Under the pieces are notes generated by a model. That model saw only the letters and a list, made by a program, of their open reading frames with translations. It made no database searches and was not told the origin of the DNA. DNA of 64,000 bases from Flectobacillus longus (lineage in GTDB: Bacteria; Bacteroidota; Bacteroidia; Cytophagales; Spirosomataceae): contig NZ_JASHIC010000010.1 of the NCBI RefSeq assembly GCF_030056705.1, positions 62,001 to 126,000 of the forward strand, given 5' to 3'. Every line of letters starts with the position of its first letter. Position 1 is the first letter of the stretch. The position numbers and the translations under genes were made by a program. Shown here one piece after another: positions 27,062 through 35,677 of the stretch.

Positions 27062-27889
27062 TTAAAAATCATATCCAATTGAGAATCCTGTTACGTTGGC
27101 TTTGGTAGAAGGCTGTGTTATGCCTTTTAAAGAATCTGTAGAACCTAAGTTAAGTCTTTCATACCGAATCTTTATGGTGAGCTTCTTTATCTTTGCTGCG
27201 GCCTCTATTGAAGGAGATAAGTGTTTGGACAGATTAAATTCTGTATTTGGAGCGGTAAGATTTTTTTCATCTGTCTTAAGTTTTGATATAGCTGGATAAC
27301 TTACTCCTATTCTTAAAGTCAACTTTACTTTCGATTTGGTTGTATAGTTTAACTTAGCACCGAGAGTAGGAGATAGAAACTTATATTTTTCCTCAAAAAC
27401 GGTTTGTTCTCCCTCTTGACCGTAAATCAATGCACGGCTCCACATTTTACCTTCTAAACCAATAAAGGGTTCTATACTAATATTAGTACTATCGCTAAGC
27501 TTAAACGGCACACCAGCATCGATATTTGCATAAAAGCCTGATAAACTAGCCTTAGGCTGATTATACAATGGATTGATATTGGCCGTGTAGGGTGGAGTAG
27601 TTTTATAATCACTAAAATTGATGCTAAAAGTATTTCCATTCGACTGAGTAGCATAGGGTTTATTAATATCCTTATAAGCACCCAAGTCAAGGTTAATATT
27701 AAGTTTGTTGGAAGGTTTTAGCTCAAACTTTATTCCTGCTTTTCCTGTCGTGTAATTTTCAATCCAGTTAAACTGTTCAATAGATACTTGAGGTGTGATA
27801 GTCAATGGCTTTGAATCATCCACGGACTGAGCAATTGTGCCTGTGCTTGCACCTCCCAGTAGTAAACTTACGAGTAAAGCCTTTTTCAT
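27062..27889 (-). CDS. Putative outer-membrane beta-barrel protein
   Basis: About 275 residues from the ATG at 27889, chosen because it begins the signal peptide (MKKALLVSLLLGGASTGTIAQ); upstream codons to 27952 are unlikely. The body is alternating hydrophobic/polar strands with repeated amphipathic patterns (for example KVKLTLRIGVSYPAI, LTIKIRYERLNLG) and ends in a terminal aromatic residue (VTGFSIGYDF), as for outer-membrane barrels. No family was recognised. It diverges from the sigma/anti-sigma pair across a palindrome-rich spacer. Confidence 0.65.
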   Translation of the reverse strand: MKKALLVSLLLGGASTGTIAQSVDDSKPLTITPQVSIEQFNWIENYTTGKAGIKFELKPSNKLNINLDLGAYKDINKPYATQSNGNTFSINFSDYKTTPPYTANINPLYNQPKASLSGFYANIDAGVPFKLSDSTNISIEPFIGLEGKMWSRALIYGQEGEQTVFEEKYKFLSPTLGAKLNYTTKSKVKLTLRIGVSYPAISKLKTDEKNLTAPNTEFNLSKHLSPSIEAAAKIKKLTIKIRYERLNLGSTDSLKGITQPSTKANVTGFSIGYDF

Positions 27890-28221
27890 GAATGTATAAT
27901 TTGTTTGAATATGTAAAAAATAGGTCAATAATTGACACTCAATTAGGTACAATTTTGTACGTATACTTTATAATAACACAAAGTTGAAGAAAATATTTGA
28001 TACTTTGTGTTAAAAATTCTTAAGTGTAGATACAGACATTGATTTTGGTTAGAATGAGTCTGCAAAACCACTGGAAAAGCTCTATAAAATTTGGAAACCC
28101 AAGGCATAATACTTAGCTTTACTTAGATTATCTATAAACCAAATTGTTATAATATATTGGCCATCATGGTCATTTTATTACCTTTTAATAATTTCCCTTA
28201 GGGTAAAATTCATCAAACCAA
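27890..28221. promoter_or_regulatory. Divergent spacer with three palindromes
   Basis: GTCAATAATTGAC (27924-27936), GTACAATTTTGTAC (27947-27960) and AACACAAAGT...ACTTTGTGTT (27975-27984 / 28002-28011) are perfect or near-perfect inverted repeats between the barrel gene and the sigma-like gene. Their closeness to the barrel gene start suggests operators or leader structures; no regulator is identified. Confidence 0.45.
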
Positions 28222-28668
28222 ATGAGTATATTGGAGCCGTCAGACAATAATCTATTGGGGAAAAAGCCAAGTATTTACTCTGATCATCTGGCATTGTATG
28301 ATCAGTATGGAGCATTAGCCTACGGGGTAATCCTTCAAATTCTTCCCAATGAACAACTAGCACAAGAGGTGCTAGTATCACTGTTTAGTTCTGTATCCTT
28401 GCAAGGGTGCAATGAAAATGTGGTGAACAAAACTATTTGTATTATACGTAATGCAAGAGCTAAGGCTGTAGAATATAAGACAAAATATGCTAGTTCTACA
28501 TCGCCTCCTATTAACGAAAACCTAGTTTCGGAAGACGCCATTCCAAAACTAGTGTTTGACTTATCGTTTAGACAAGGCTTAATGCCTGAAGTGATTGCCG
28601 AAAAACTCAACATTTCAAGAGAAAGAGTATTAAAGGCTTTCAACGAGTATTTTAGACTATTTCGTTAA
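28222..28668 (+). CDS. Diverged ECF-type sigma-factor-like protein
   Basis: 148 residues, shorter than usual ECF factors (~170-200). A region-2-like start is visible (LALYDQYGALAYGVILQILP then NEQLAQEVLVSLF), but the middle (QGCNENVVNKTICIIRNARA) only weakly resembles region 2.3-2.4, and the -10 recognition part looks eroded. The C-terminal helix-turn-helix (LSFRQGLMPEVIAEKLNISR) fits region 4. The next gene resembles its anti-sigma partner and starts 18 bp later. It may be a specialised or inactivated regulator. Confidence 0.65.
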   Translation: MSILEPSDNNLLGKKPSIYSDHLALYDQYGALAYGVILQILPNEQLAQEVLVSLFSSVSLQGCNENVVNKTICIIRNARAKAVEYKTKYASSTSPPINENLVSEDAIPKLVFDLSFRQGLMPEVIAEKLNISRERVLKAFNEYFRLFR

Positions 28669-28686
28669 TCCTAATTTTGAACTAAA

Positions 28687-29169
28687 TTGAATACGCAAAC
28701 ATACATAGAAAGTGGTGTTCTGGAAGCATATCTGTTGGGCGTGGCTAATGAGTCCGAGCAACAGCAGGTAGAACAATATGCTTATGAATTTCCAGAAATT
28801 GCTGATGCACTAAGCCAACTGAGCGTTACAATAAATCAGCATTTTATGGTACAGGCTGTACCACCCCCTCCTGTTATTCGTGATAGATTGAAATATAAAG
28901 AAGAAACGAATGACTTAAAAAAATGGGAATTTACTGAGCAAGGGGGACATCATCAAGAAAAACCTAAAGAGGAGCCTAGTTATCTAGAGGTAGAATACAA
29001 CAATACGCATATTAAAGTACATAAGTTTTGGCGCCCAGCCTTTATTGCTGTATTTGTGTTGTCCAAGATATTTTTAATTTTGGCAGTGTACTTTTATTTC
29101 AAAGCAGAATCTTTGGTAAAAGAAAATACCAAACTTCATCAAGAAATAGAAACAAAGATAAATCATTAG
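28687..29169 (+). CDS. Anti-sigma-factor-like membrane protein (TTG start)
   Basis: 160 residues. The N-terminus (MNTQTYIESGVLEAYLLGVA) matches the start of Cytophagales anti-ECF proteins as I recall them, which supports the TTG at 28687 as start; an in-frame TGA lies just upstream and no ATG precedes the motif. One membrane helix lies at about 116-138 (FIAVFVLSKIFLILAVYFYF), followed by only ~22 residues outside, so the large extracytoplasmic domain typical of RskA-type proteins is missing. It probably tethers the sigma-like protein encoded upstream. Confidence 0.65.
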   Translation: MNTQTYIESGVLEAYLLGVANESEQQQVEQYAYEFPEIADALSQLSVTINQHFMVQAVPPPPVIRDRLKYKEETNDLKKWEFTEQGGHHQEKPKEEPSYLEVEYNNTHIKVHKFWRPAFIAVFVLSKIFLILAVYFYFKAESLVKENTKLHQEIETKINH

Positions 29170-29249
29170 AAAATAGAAACACCTGCCCAGAAAATCCAGA
29201 CAGGTGTCGTTCACTAACCATTTATATTTTTTCTGTTTATCTAGAGGTT

Positions 29250-29284
29250 AAAGCACCTGTTTTCCCAAGAACAGGTGCTTTATT
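29250..29284. terminator. Terminator between the anti-sigma and haloperoxidase genes
   Basis: AAGCACCTGTT (29251-29261) and AACAGGTGCTT (29270-29280) form an 11-bp stem with flanking A and T runs, between convergent genes. A partial copy (CACCTG...CAGGTG) occurs at about 29181-29206. Confidence 0.75.
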
Positions 29285-29288
29285 TTGT

Positions 29289-30860
29289 CTATTTTACGCC
29301 GTCTTTTTGCCCACGAGCTACTGCTTTATCTCCTACAAGCTTACCGTATTTCAAGCCGTATTCACAGTCCATACGATAGTGAATCCCACCCATCAAACGT
29401 GACATTGATGCTTCTGAAGCCATATCATTGAATTTGCTTGCATCCGACGGGAACAAATACCCTAATACTGTAGCTGCTGCCGCAGAAAATGTTGAGTGAC
29501 CTGACGAGAATGCAGGAAAGTTTGGTACGCCTGTCAAAGTCTTAATACTTGGGTCGGCTTGACTAGGACGAGGGAAGTAATAGTACGATTTGGTGTACCA
29601 GCAACTAATCGCAGCGTCCATCATGGCTGTATTCAATAGAGCAAGGTTGCGTGCTGCACGAAACTCAGATTGTTTTTCGGCTACTATATATTTTTCAGCA
29701 ATCGCATTCCAGTGACCTGGAGGAGTGGAGGTTCCAGCTCCGTCTGCCCAGAAATGTACAATGGCAATATTTTCACGAGTAGCATTGGTCGTTACATATT
29801 CTTTTACTTCGGCTACTTGCTTTTTGAACTCCGCAGAATTATAAGAAAGTGGAGGGTACAAAATACTCATTTGCTGTAACTCAGGATTACTCATATTCCA
29901 TGGTTTTACATTCCCAAAGAAAGGAAGCATTGGTGGGCGAGGAGCATCTTCTAAAGATTTCCAAGCTACTTCGCCTTTTTCTTCAACTCGTTTTGAAAGA
30001 CTATCCCATTGTGCTTTTACACCAATGGCATTACGCATACCATCTGAGCTATAACGAGCTAAAATTTTAGTAGCAATTGCTTTTCCTAGCTTTTCTCCTG
30101 CTTCAATATCTGAGCGAGTAGACGCACCAGCCCAAAGTTTAAACCATTTTTGTTCTTCTTTCTTTTTGTATAAAAACAAAGTGTCTTCTGTCGAAGGGAA
30201 AAGACGCTTCATGAATTCATACGAAACGGCTGCCATTACTGCGTCTTCAGATGGATACGAAGGAAGAGTAGATTTGCTAACAATAACAGGAGTAATACTA
30301 GCATCTACCTGATAAGGTGCCTTTCTTTTATACTGTTGTTTGTAAGCCATAGCCGCAACCAATGCGTCATATTGTGCTACAGATACATACGCATACGAGC
30401 GTGACGCGTAAGGAGGGTTCGCAAATGGAAATATTGGATCTGCATTAGGGTTTGCCGAATTCGGAATTGGGTATTCACCTGTAGCATTTTCGGCAGGAGG
30501 AAGGTTACGTTTAGCCACCAAGCTACGCATAATCTGATTCCAGCGTAAAATTCCGCCACCAGCCCAATAACGAATAGCCAAGCGTTGCTCGTCACTGATA
30601 TTTCCCATGGCTGTTTTTACCTCCTGAAGCTCTTTTTGATAGTTCGCCGAACTTACATCTTCGGGTGCTGTCAATGCTACTTCTGTGGCTGTTTGTAAAA
30701 TATATGGTTTCCAAGTTCCAGCATCGGCATCAACCTTGGCCGGAACAAGTGTATCTAATTCGGTACCGTCTCTTTCTAAGCTTTTTTCACAAGCCCAAAT
30801 AACTGCTAATGCTGCCGTTGCTGCAATTAGTTTTTTTATAGATAAAAATGAAGATTTCAT
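29289..30860 (-). CDS. Vanadium-dependent haloperoxidase/PAP2-type lipoprotein (copy 1)
   Basis: 523 residues. The signal ends in a lipobox (AVIWACEKS), so it is a lipoprotein. The three oxyanion-binding motifs of the haloperoxidase/acid-phosphatase superfamily lie near the C-terminus: KSYYYFPRP (~420), SSGHSTFSA (~447) and a GGIHYRMDCEYG (~493) His site. The family either oxidises halides with vanadate and H2O2 or hydrolyses phosphate esters; sequence alone does not decide. It is the last of five minus-strand genes that begin with a second copy at 35389. Confidence 0.82.
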   Translation of the reverse strand: MKSSFLSIKKLIAATAALAVIWACEKSLERDGTELDTLVPAKVDADAGTWKPYILQTATEVALTAPEDVSSANYQKELQEVKTAMGNISDEQRLAIRYWAGGGILRWNQIMRSLVAKRNLPPAENATGEYPIPNSANPNADPIFPFANPPYASRSYAYVSVAQYDALVAAMAYKQQYKRKAPYQVDASITPVIVSKSTLPSYPSEDAVMAAVSYEFMKRLFPSTEDTLFLYKKKEEQKWFKLWAGASTRSDIEAGEKLGKAIATKILARYSSDGMRNAIGVKAQWDSLSKRVEEKGEVAWKSLEDAPRPPMLPFFGNVKPWNMSNPELQQMSILYPPLSYNSAEFKKQVAEVKEYVTTNATRENIAIVHFWADGAGTSTPPGHWNAIAEKYIVAEKQSEFRAARNLALLNTAMMDAAISCWYTKSYYYFPRPSQADPSIKTLTGVPNFPAFSSGHSTFSAAAATVLGYLFPSDASKFNDMASEASMSRLMGGIHYRMDCEYGLKYGKLVGDKAVARGQKDGVK

Positions 30861-30939
30861 GATTCAAGAATTATATTTTTTAAAGAGAATAAAAAAGCCA
30901 TCAATGTTTTGATAAACTATTTACGCTTACACTGATTTA

Positions 30940-31935
30940 TTAATGACCACCTTTATGCTCATCTGTCGACATATTACCCACGTGGTTTGCATCGCCTGGA
31001 CGACAAATTGGACCAGTTGGGATACCGCCACCACCTTTATTTTTACGTAAGTCAATATATTGAAGAATACTGATGGAGAAAGTTGTAGACTTTCCGACGT
31101 TTCTACCTGCAACAACCTGTCCGATAGTTCCCATGATTTGTAAGTCTTTCAATTGAGGAATACGGTAGGCTGCCACCACACCGATACGGGTCAAGTCCAT
31201 TTTGGCACATAATCCTGGCATATCATTTCTACGAATATCGATGTCGCCATTTACAATATTTTGCTCATAAGTAGCTTCTAATTGCCAACGATATGAATAG
31301 TGACCAAATTTAGCCCCTAAGTTTACCACATCTGGCATCATCATTTCATTGGTGAAGTATGCTTGGTCAGAAAAATACATTTCACGGTCAACACGAACAT
31401 TGCTACGATGGATATATGCACCTTGTGCTGTAAGCGCCAATTCGTGAGGAAGTGTATAATACAAAATTCCACGAGCAAAGACTGTCTTGCTTTGCATACC
31501 TATTGCCAAAGGCAAATAGTCGGCAACGTAGTTGTTGGTAGGAAGAGAACCACCCACAGAGCCAATAACTGACAGATTTTTGATTTGAGCAAGTCTATAT
31601 TTCAACGCTAGCGTAAGGTCTTGTACTCCACTCATACCTTTCAGAGTACCTTTAGTTGCTTCTGTTTTAACATAAGGAAGCATAAAAAGAACATTAAAGC
31701 GGTCTGAAATACCATAGTTACCCATGGCTGTAATAGTTTGAGTATTTACATTCCCCAAATTTTTATTTTCTCTGAAAAGTGTACCTTCCCAATATTTGTT
31801 CCATGAGTCATGTGTATAGCCTATTCCACCACAAAAATTATTTTTTGCCATGAAAATACCATCTGTCATATTTTGTGCAAAAAGCGATGAGCTAAATGCA
31901 AGAATGCTTGATACGAGTAATAGTCTAAATTTCAT
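30940..31935 (-). CDS. Outer-membrane transporter-like barrel with His/Cys tail
   Basis: About 331 residues from ATG 31935, where the signal peptide starts (MKFRLLLVSSILAFSSSLFAQ); 11 upstream residues are unlikely. Strand patterns such as DRFNVLFMLPYVKTEA and LTLALKYRLAQIKNLSVIGS resemble 'phenol-degradation MetA-like' outer-membrane transporters. The last ~20 residues (CRPGDANHVGNMSTDEHKGG plus a final His) are soluble and rich in Cys/His, an unusual ending for a barrel and a possible metal-binding tail. It lies between the other barrel gene and haloperoxidase copy 1. Confidence 0.65.
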   Translation of the reverse strand: MKFRLLLVSSILAFSSSLFAQNMTDGIFMAKNNFCGGIGYTHDSWNKYWEGTLFRENKNLGNVNTQTITAMGNYGISDRFNVLFMLPYVKTEATKGTLKGMSGVQDLTLALKYRLAQIKNLSVIGSVGGSLPTNNYVADYLPLAIGMQSKTVFARGILYYTLPHELALTAQGAYIHRSNVRVDREMYFSDQAYFTNEMMMPDVVNLGAKFGHYSYRWQLEATYEQNIVNGDIDIRRNDMPGLCAKMDLTRIGVVAAYRIPQLKDLQIMGTIGQVVAGRNVGKSTTFSISILQYIDLRKNKGGGGIPTGPICRPGDANHVGNMSTDEHKGGH

Positions 31936-31990
31936 ACTGTTATATATAAATTGGAATTTTGCTATCAAAATAGTTCATCATTGAGTCATA

Positions 31991-32012
31991 GGGTGCATCA
32001 AAAAGTGCACCC
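31991..32012. repeat. GGGTGCA hairpin between two barrel genes
   Basis: GGGTGCA (31991-31997) and TGCACCC (32006-32012) flank an 8-nt loop. The same CATAGGGTGC/TGCACCC word makes the hairpin at 6083-6122. Confidence 0.5.
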
Positions 32013-32031
32013 CGACCCGTCTAAATAGAGT

Positions 32032-33132
32032 TTAGAAGCGATGAGAAAGGGTTGCCGAAATAAAGTAATCTGCAAAAGCAGCATCGCCATGCTTACCGTA
32101 TTTCAAGTCAGCTACACTCTGGATTCTGTTGCGAGTAGTAGCTATAGGTACTGTGAGAGCAAATGTATTTTTTCCTTTTGAGTAAACAATACCAGGCTCT
32201 ACTGATATGATATAACCAGGACGACGGAAGCCTTCGCTCTTGCCAAAAACATCGTGTGCAGGAACACCTTCGATACGACCTCCAAAACTTACCGAAAGAC
32301 CAGCTTTCGATAAGAGCGCATAACTTGCACCTACACGACCAGCAAACTGGTCTGCTACAGAATGGTACACAACAATTTCATTTGCTGCGGCTTCTTTTGT
32401 TCCTGATGTTAGTGTATTATTTACGTTGCGTGGATTGAATAGATAAAATCCATTAAAATAAAGTACAGTCTTAGGAAGTACTTGTTGATACCCTTGAATT
32501 TCAATGTTTGCACCCCATCCGCCATCTCCAAGCTGAATAGATTGATCTACAGCTTTAGTAAGTAAATATTCTTTTCCTTCTTTGTCTAGTTTGTGAAACT
32601 GGTCTTGCACATTCGAATTGCCAGTTGGTGCTTTTACACCAAGTCCTAACGCAATATTGCCTTTGGCATGTTCTAATGGATCTAATAACCAGTAAGTAGC
32701 TGTTAGTCTCATATCGCCAATACCTGTCGAATGAGTATCAAAGTATTGTGTATTAGCAGCGGTATTGCCATAATGCTCGTATTTGGATGCACGAACATTG
32801 ACTGCAAATGGAATATTCAGGGCAAAACTCAAACGGCTGTTATAAGCATACGAAATACCAAGGTCAAATCCCTGCGAATCGTTGATTACTTCAGTATTGT
32901 TTAAGGCTCTTTGTGTTTGCTCTTCAGTACCTACGAAGTGTCTGTGAGAGTGAAGATTTCTAAACCCTAATGAAACTTGCCATTGTCCAGGTTGTAACAT
33001 CGATGAAGAACTAGTTCCGTTACCAGTTGAGCAGCTCATGTGGCGAACAGCAACACATCCTTGTGAAAAATTTTTAAAATTTATTAGAAAAATACAAAAA
33101 AAAGTAATTGCGATTGAGGAGAAATTTTTCAT
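32032..33132 (-). CDS. Outer-membrane barrel protein with Cys-rich N-terminus
   Basis: About 366 residues from ATG 33132 (signal MKNFSSIAITFFCIFLINF). The mature start is QGCVAVRHMSCSTGNG, two Cys with a His between them, followed by HSHRHF near residue 60; the rest is a barrel of strands ending in a terminal aromatic (SATLSHRF). A long segment (ALGLGVKAPTGNSNVQ) is typical of transporter-like barrels. The exposed Cys/His residues suggest metal or redox binding, which is inference. It probably works with the neighbouring barrel and haloperoxidase genes. Confidence 0.65.
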   Translation of the reverse strand: MKNFSSIAITFFCIFLINFKNFSQGCVAVRHMSCSTGNGTSSSSMLQPGQWQVSLGFRNLHSHRHFVGTEEQTQRALNNTEVINDSQGFDLGISYAYNSRLSFALNIPFAVNVRASKYEHYGNTAANTQYFDTHSTGIGDMRLTATYWLLDPLEHAKGNIALGLGVKAPTGNSNVQDQFHKLDKEGKEYLLTKAVDQSIQLGDGGWGANIEIQGYQQVLPKTVLYFNGFYLFNPRNVNNTLTSGTKEAAANEIVVYHSVADQFAGRVGASYALLSKAGLSVSFGGRIEGVPAHDVFGKSEGFRRPGYIISVEPGIVYSKGKNTFALTVPIATTRNRIQSVADLKYGKHGDAAFADYFISATLSHRF

Positions 33133-33240
33133 ATAATGCTGAATTTTAGCGTTTTGTATGGACATAGAGGCTCTGTTGGATAAAATTTACCCAAAGTAAC
33201 CTATGCGATAGCTATAGCTACCGCCAACAAATCGTACAAA

Positions 33241-33789
33241 TTAGCATTGCCGTGGAGGCGGCGATTGAGTATCTACAGAACGGGTTTCTGGAGTGAATAA
33301 ATGAAAGGTGTTTTGACGTGGCTGAATCCAGTCAATAACAAATACAATGTGCTTCTTATCTGAAGACATGTATTCTTTCAAGAAGTTTTTAAGTAATTGA
33401 GAAGATGATTTTTTAGAGAAGTCCCCAGCTTTGTCAGTCACATGCTCGTTGATATGCGATGCAAGGTTAAAAAAGCGGTCACGGGCAGATTGATCTATTT
33501 TACAAACTGTATAAAGGGTATCATTGACTAATTTCTGAGAAATCATTTGATAATGAGTATCTCCTTGTCTGATAGTTCCACTTACTTTTTTGTCGGTGCT
33601 CCAATCAGTTTGATAAGGAAGAGACAATGGCATTTTGAGTAGTACATAGTCTTCTTTACCAGAAATAGGCTGAACTGTATGCGCAAACGAACTTTCGGCT
33701 CTATTGGTCTCAAACCAATAGACTACCGAATACCCCATCATGTTATACAGAAGGAGCCCAACCAGTAATATGGAAAGAATACGTTTCAA
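33241..33789 (-). CDS. Membrane-anchored hypothetical protein
   Basis: 182 residues: an N-terminal hydrophobic anchor (RILSILLVGLLLYNMMGYSV) and a periplasmic body without a recognised motif, ending in a Pro/Arg/Cys tail (SPPPRQC). Its place between haloperoxidase copy 2 and the barrel genes, same strand, suggests a role in that cluster. Function unknown. Confidence 0.65.
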   Translation of the reverse strand: MKRILSILLVGLLLYNMMGYSVVYWFETNRAESSFAHTVQPISGKEDYVLLKMPLSLPYQTDWSTDKKVSGTIRQGDTHYQMISQKLVNDTLYTVCKIDQSARDRFFNLASHINEHVTDKAGDFSKKSSSQLLKNFLKEYMSSDKKHIVFVIDWIQPRQNTFHLFTPETRSVDTQSPPPRQC

Positions 33790-33939
33790 CGGATAGATAT
33801 TTGCACAATGATTCTAGAGCAAATTTACAGAAAAATATACCAAAAAAATCAGGGTAAAAATCGATTCTTAGGAATGTACAAGTTTTATGAGGTATTTGAA
33901 GGAAATAAAAACCGTTTTGTCTGATTATTTCTGCCATGA

Positions 33940-33974
33940 AAAAGCCCCAATCATCTATCATGATTAGGGCTTTT
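33940..33974. terminator. Hairpin between haloperoxidase copy 2 and the membrane-anchored gene
   Basis: AAAAGCCCCAATCA (33940-33953) pairs with TGATTAGGGCTTTT (33961-33974) with one mismatch; A/T flanks allow action on either strand. It lies just after the copy 2 stop, so the cluster may be split into two transcripts. Confidence 0.7.
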
Positions 33975-33991
33975 GAAAAAAAATATACAAG

Positions 33992-35389
33992 TTATTTCAA
34001 AAAAGCTAAGTTATTAACGTTTCGGCCTACTTTTTTACCTTCTTTCAACCCAACTTCATTATCTTGACGAGTATGAATTCCCCCATAAAAGCGTGACATG
34101 GCAGATTCGTCGGCAAATTCATAGAAGTTATTAAAACTTCTGGCTTTAAATGGCGTACCTGTCGCAGCATCATTTACTCGACCTACGTGCGAATTATCGA
34201 CGAATTTAAAATTGTTTCCATACACATACGTCAATACTTCGGCAGCTGCGCCAGATTGAGTCGCGTGTCCCGACGAATAGCCAGGGAAAGGTGGTGCTGG
34301 CCAAAATGGTGTCCACGTAGGGTCTATGGATCTCCGTACCATGGTGTAGGGACGTTCGTTATTGAACAAAAATTTGCATTTCCAACAAAGAATAAAAGCA
34401 TCAGCTACGGCAATTCCTGTGCGAGCAAATCCCTCAACGGCTTTTCCTAAAGTAGTTTTTGAAGTTTTGGCTGCGATGTTGGCCAAGTTGTATGAATGTC
34501 CTGGTGGCGTAAAAGTCTCAACAGGGTTATCTGCCCACCAAACGGCAATTTCTTTTTCTTCAGAAGTTAAAGATTTGTTTTTAGTATAAACTTCTAAATA
34601 CTGTGCAAAATATTGAGATGCAATATTCGTAGAAAAAGCAATTGGAGCTGGAGGTATAAGCGTGGCATTTGTCGGAGCAAAAGTTCGGTTATTGCCCCAA
34701 GTTGGCTGCATAGGGATTTTCTGTCCATTCTCGGTAGCTTGCCAAGCTCCTGGAAAAATAGGCACTTTGTAATCCGAAGGAAAATTACGCTTATAGCCTT
34801 CATGTCCACCGTCGGTTTTTGACCACTCAAAAATGGCATTGGCAATGTTTTTCCCAAAAATAACAGAGCGTTCGATTTCATCGGTGTTTGAGTTACCCTT
34901 AAAAGAGGCGGTCATTGCAGTCTCAAGCGAATCAATTTTCTTTTGATTATTGGACGCCTGTGCCAAAGAACTTTCGGCATAGAGGGCTTTTAAAATAGTT
35001 GCTTGCCCAGCATTGAGTGCTAATGCCCAGTTATAGCTTTTTCCAGATTCAATAACAGGAAGTTTACTTAAATTGGAAAGCTGACCTGCCAAGGAATTAT
35101 GATCTAACAAACCCGGAACAATAGATTCGTACATGGTAAGCCCTCCTAATCCGTAAGCACGTGCTGCTACAGGAGGTGTGTAACCGTTTGTGCCTTTGGT
35201 TAGAGTGAGCTGTAACTCGGCCCAATTAGAGGCTATTTCATACGTAAAGGCATCGGCTGGATTGGTCGTATTTGAAGGATTAACATCTGAGTTTTTAGAA
35301 CATCCAGCAAGAAAGATCGAAAAGAGACTAAGTACAAATAGCTGTTTGAGCACAGATAATCTGTAGTTGAGTAATTTTTTTTTCATCAT
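33992..35389 (-). CDS. Vanadium-dependent haloperoxidase/PAP2-type lipoprotein (copy 2)
   Basis: 465 residues with a lipobox (IFLAGCSKNS). The anion-site motifs are present: NNERPYTMVR (~345), PGYSSGHATQSGAAAEVL (~375) and SRFYGGIHTRQDNEVG (~438). It is a distant paralogue of copy 1 (29289-30860) with the same domain order. Two start codons (ATG-ATG) are adjacent; the first is used here. Whether it uses vanadate or acts as a phosphatase is not decidable from sequence. Confidence 0.82.
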   Translation of the reverse strand: MMKKKLLNYRLSVLKQLFVLSLFSIFLAGCSKNSDVNPSNTTNPADAFTYEIASNWAELQLTLTKGTNGYTPPVAARAYGLGGLTMYESIVPGLLDHNSLAGQLSNLSKLPVIESGKSYNWALALNAGQATILKALYAESSLAQASNNQKKIDSLETAMTASFKGNSNTDEIERSVIFGKNIANAIFEWSKTDGGHEGYKRNFPSDYKVPIFPGAWQATENGQKIPMQPTWGNNRTFAPTNATLIPPAPIAFSTNIASQYFAQYLEVYTKNKSLTSEEKEIAVWWADNPVETFTPPGHSYNLANIAAKTSKTTLGKAVEGFARTGIAVADAFILCWKCKFLFNNERPYTMVRRSIDPTWTPFWPAPPFPGYSSGHATQSGAAAEVLTYVYGNNFKFVDNSHVGRVNDAATGTPFKARSFNNFYEFADESAMSRFYGGIHTRQDNEVGLKEGKKVGRNVNNLAFLK

Positions 35390-35677
35390 ATTCTTTAGTA
35401 AACTACTACTAAAAGCAGTGTGATTTGGATTGGGCGGTTGATTGTATAAGCATTATAACACAAAAATAATGCCTAATAATGTGATATTTTGATGAACTAA
35501 AGAAGAACGATGGTTTGGTAAATCTATCTATCATAGACGAAACTCAAACGAAAAAATATACCGTTTTATGGAATAACTAGGGATTTCGACAAAATCTATG
35601 AGACATTCATTAATTTAGTATTGTTTTTAGTAAAAAACCTAATCCTTAAGTTGTAAGTATTTTAGAAATTTATACAA

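Noticed and set aside
33992-35389. Recent duplication of the haloperoxidase gene
   Set aside because: The two copies share motifs and domain order but differ widely outside them, so the duplication is old or they were acquired separately.
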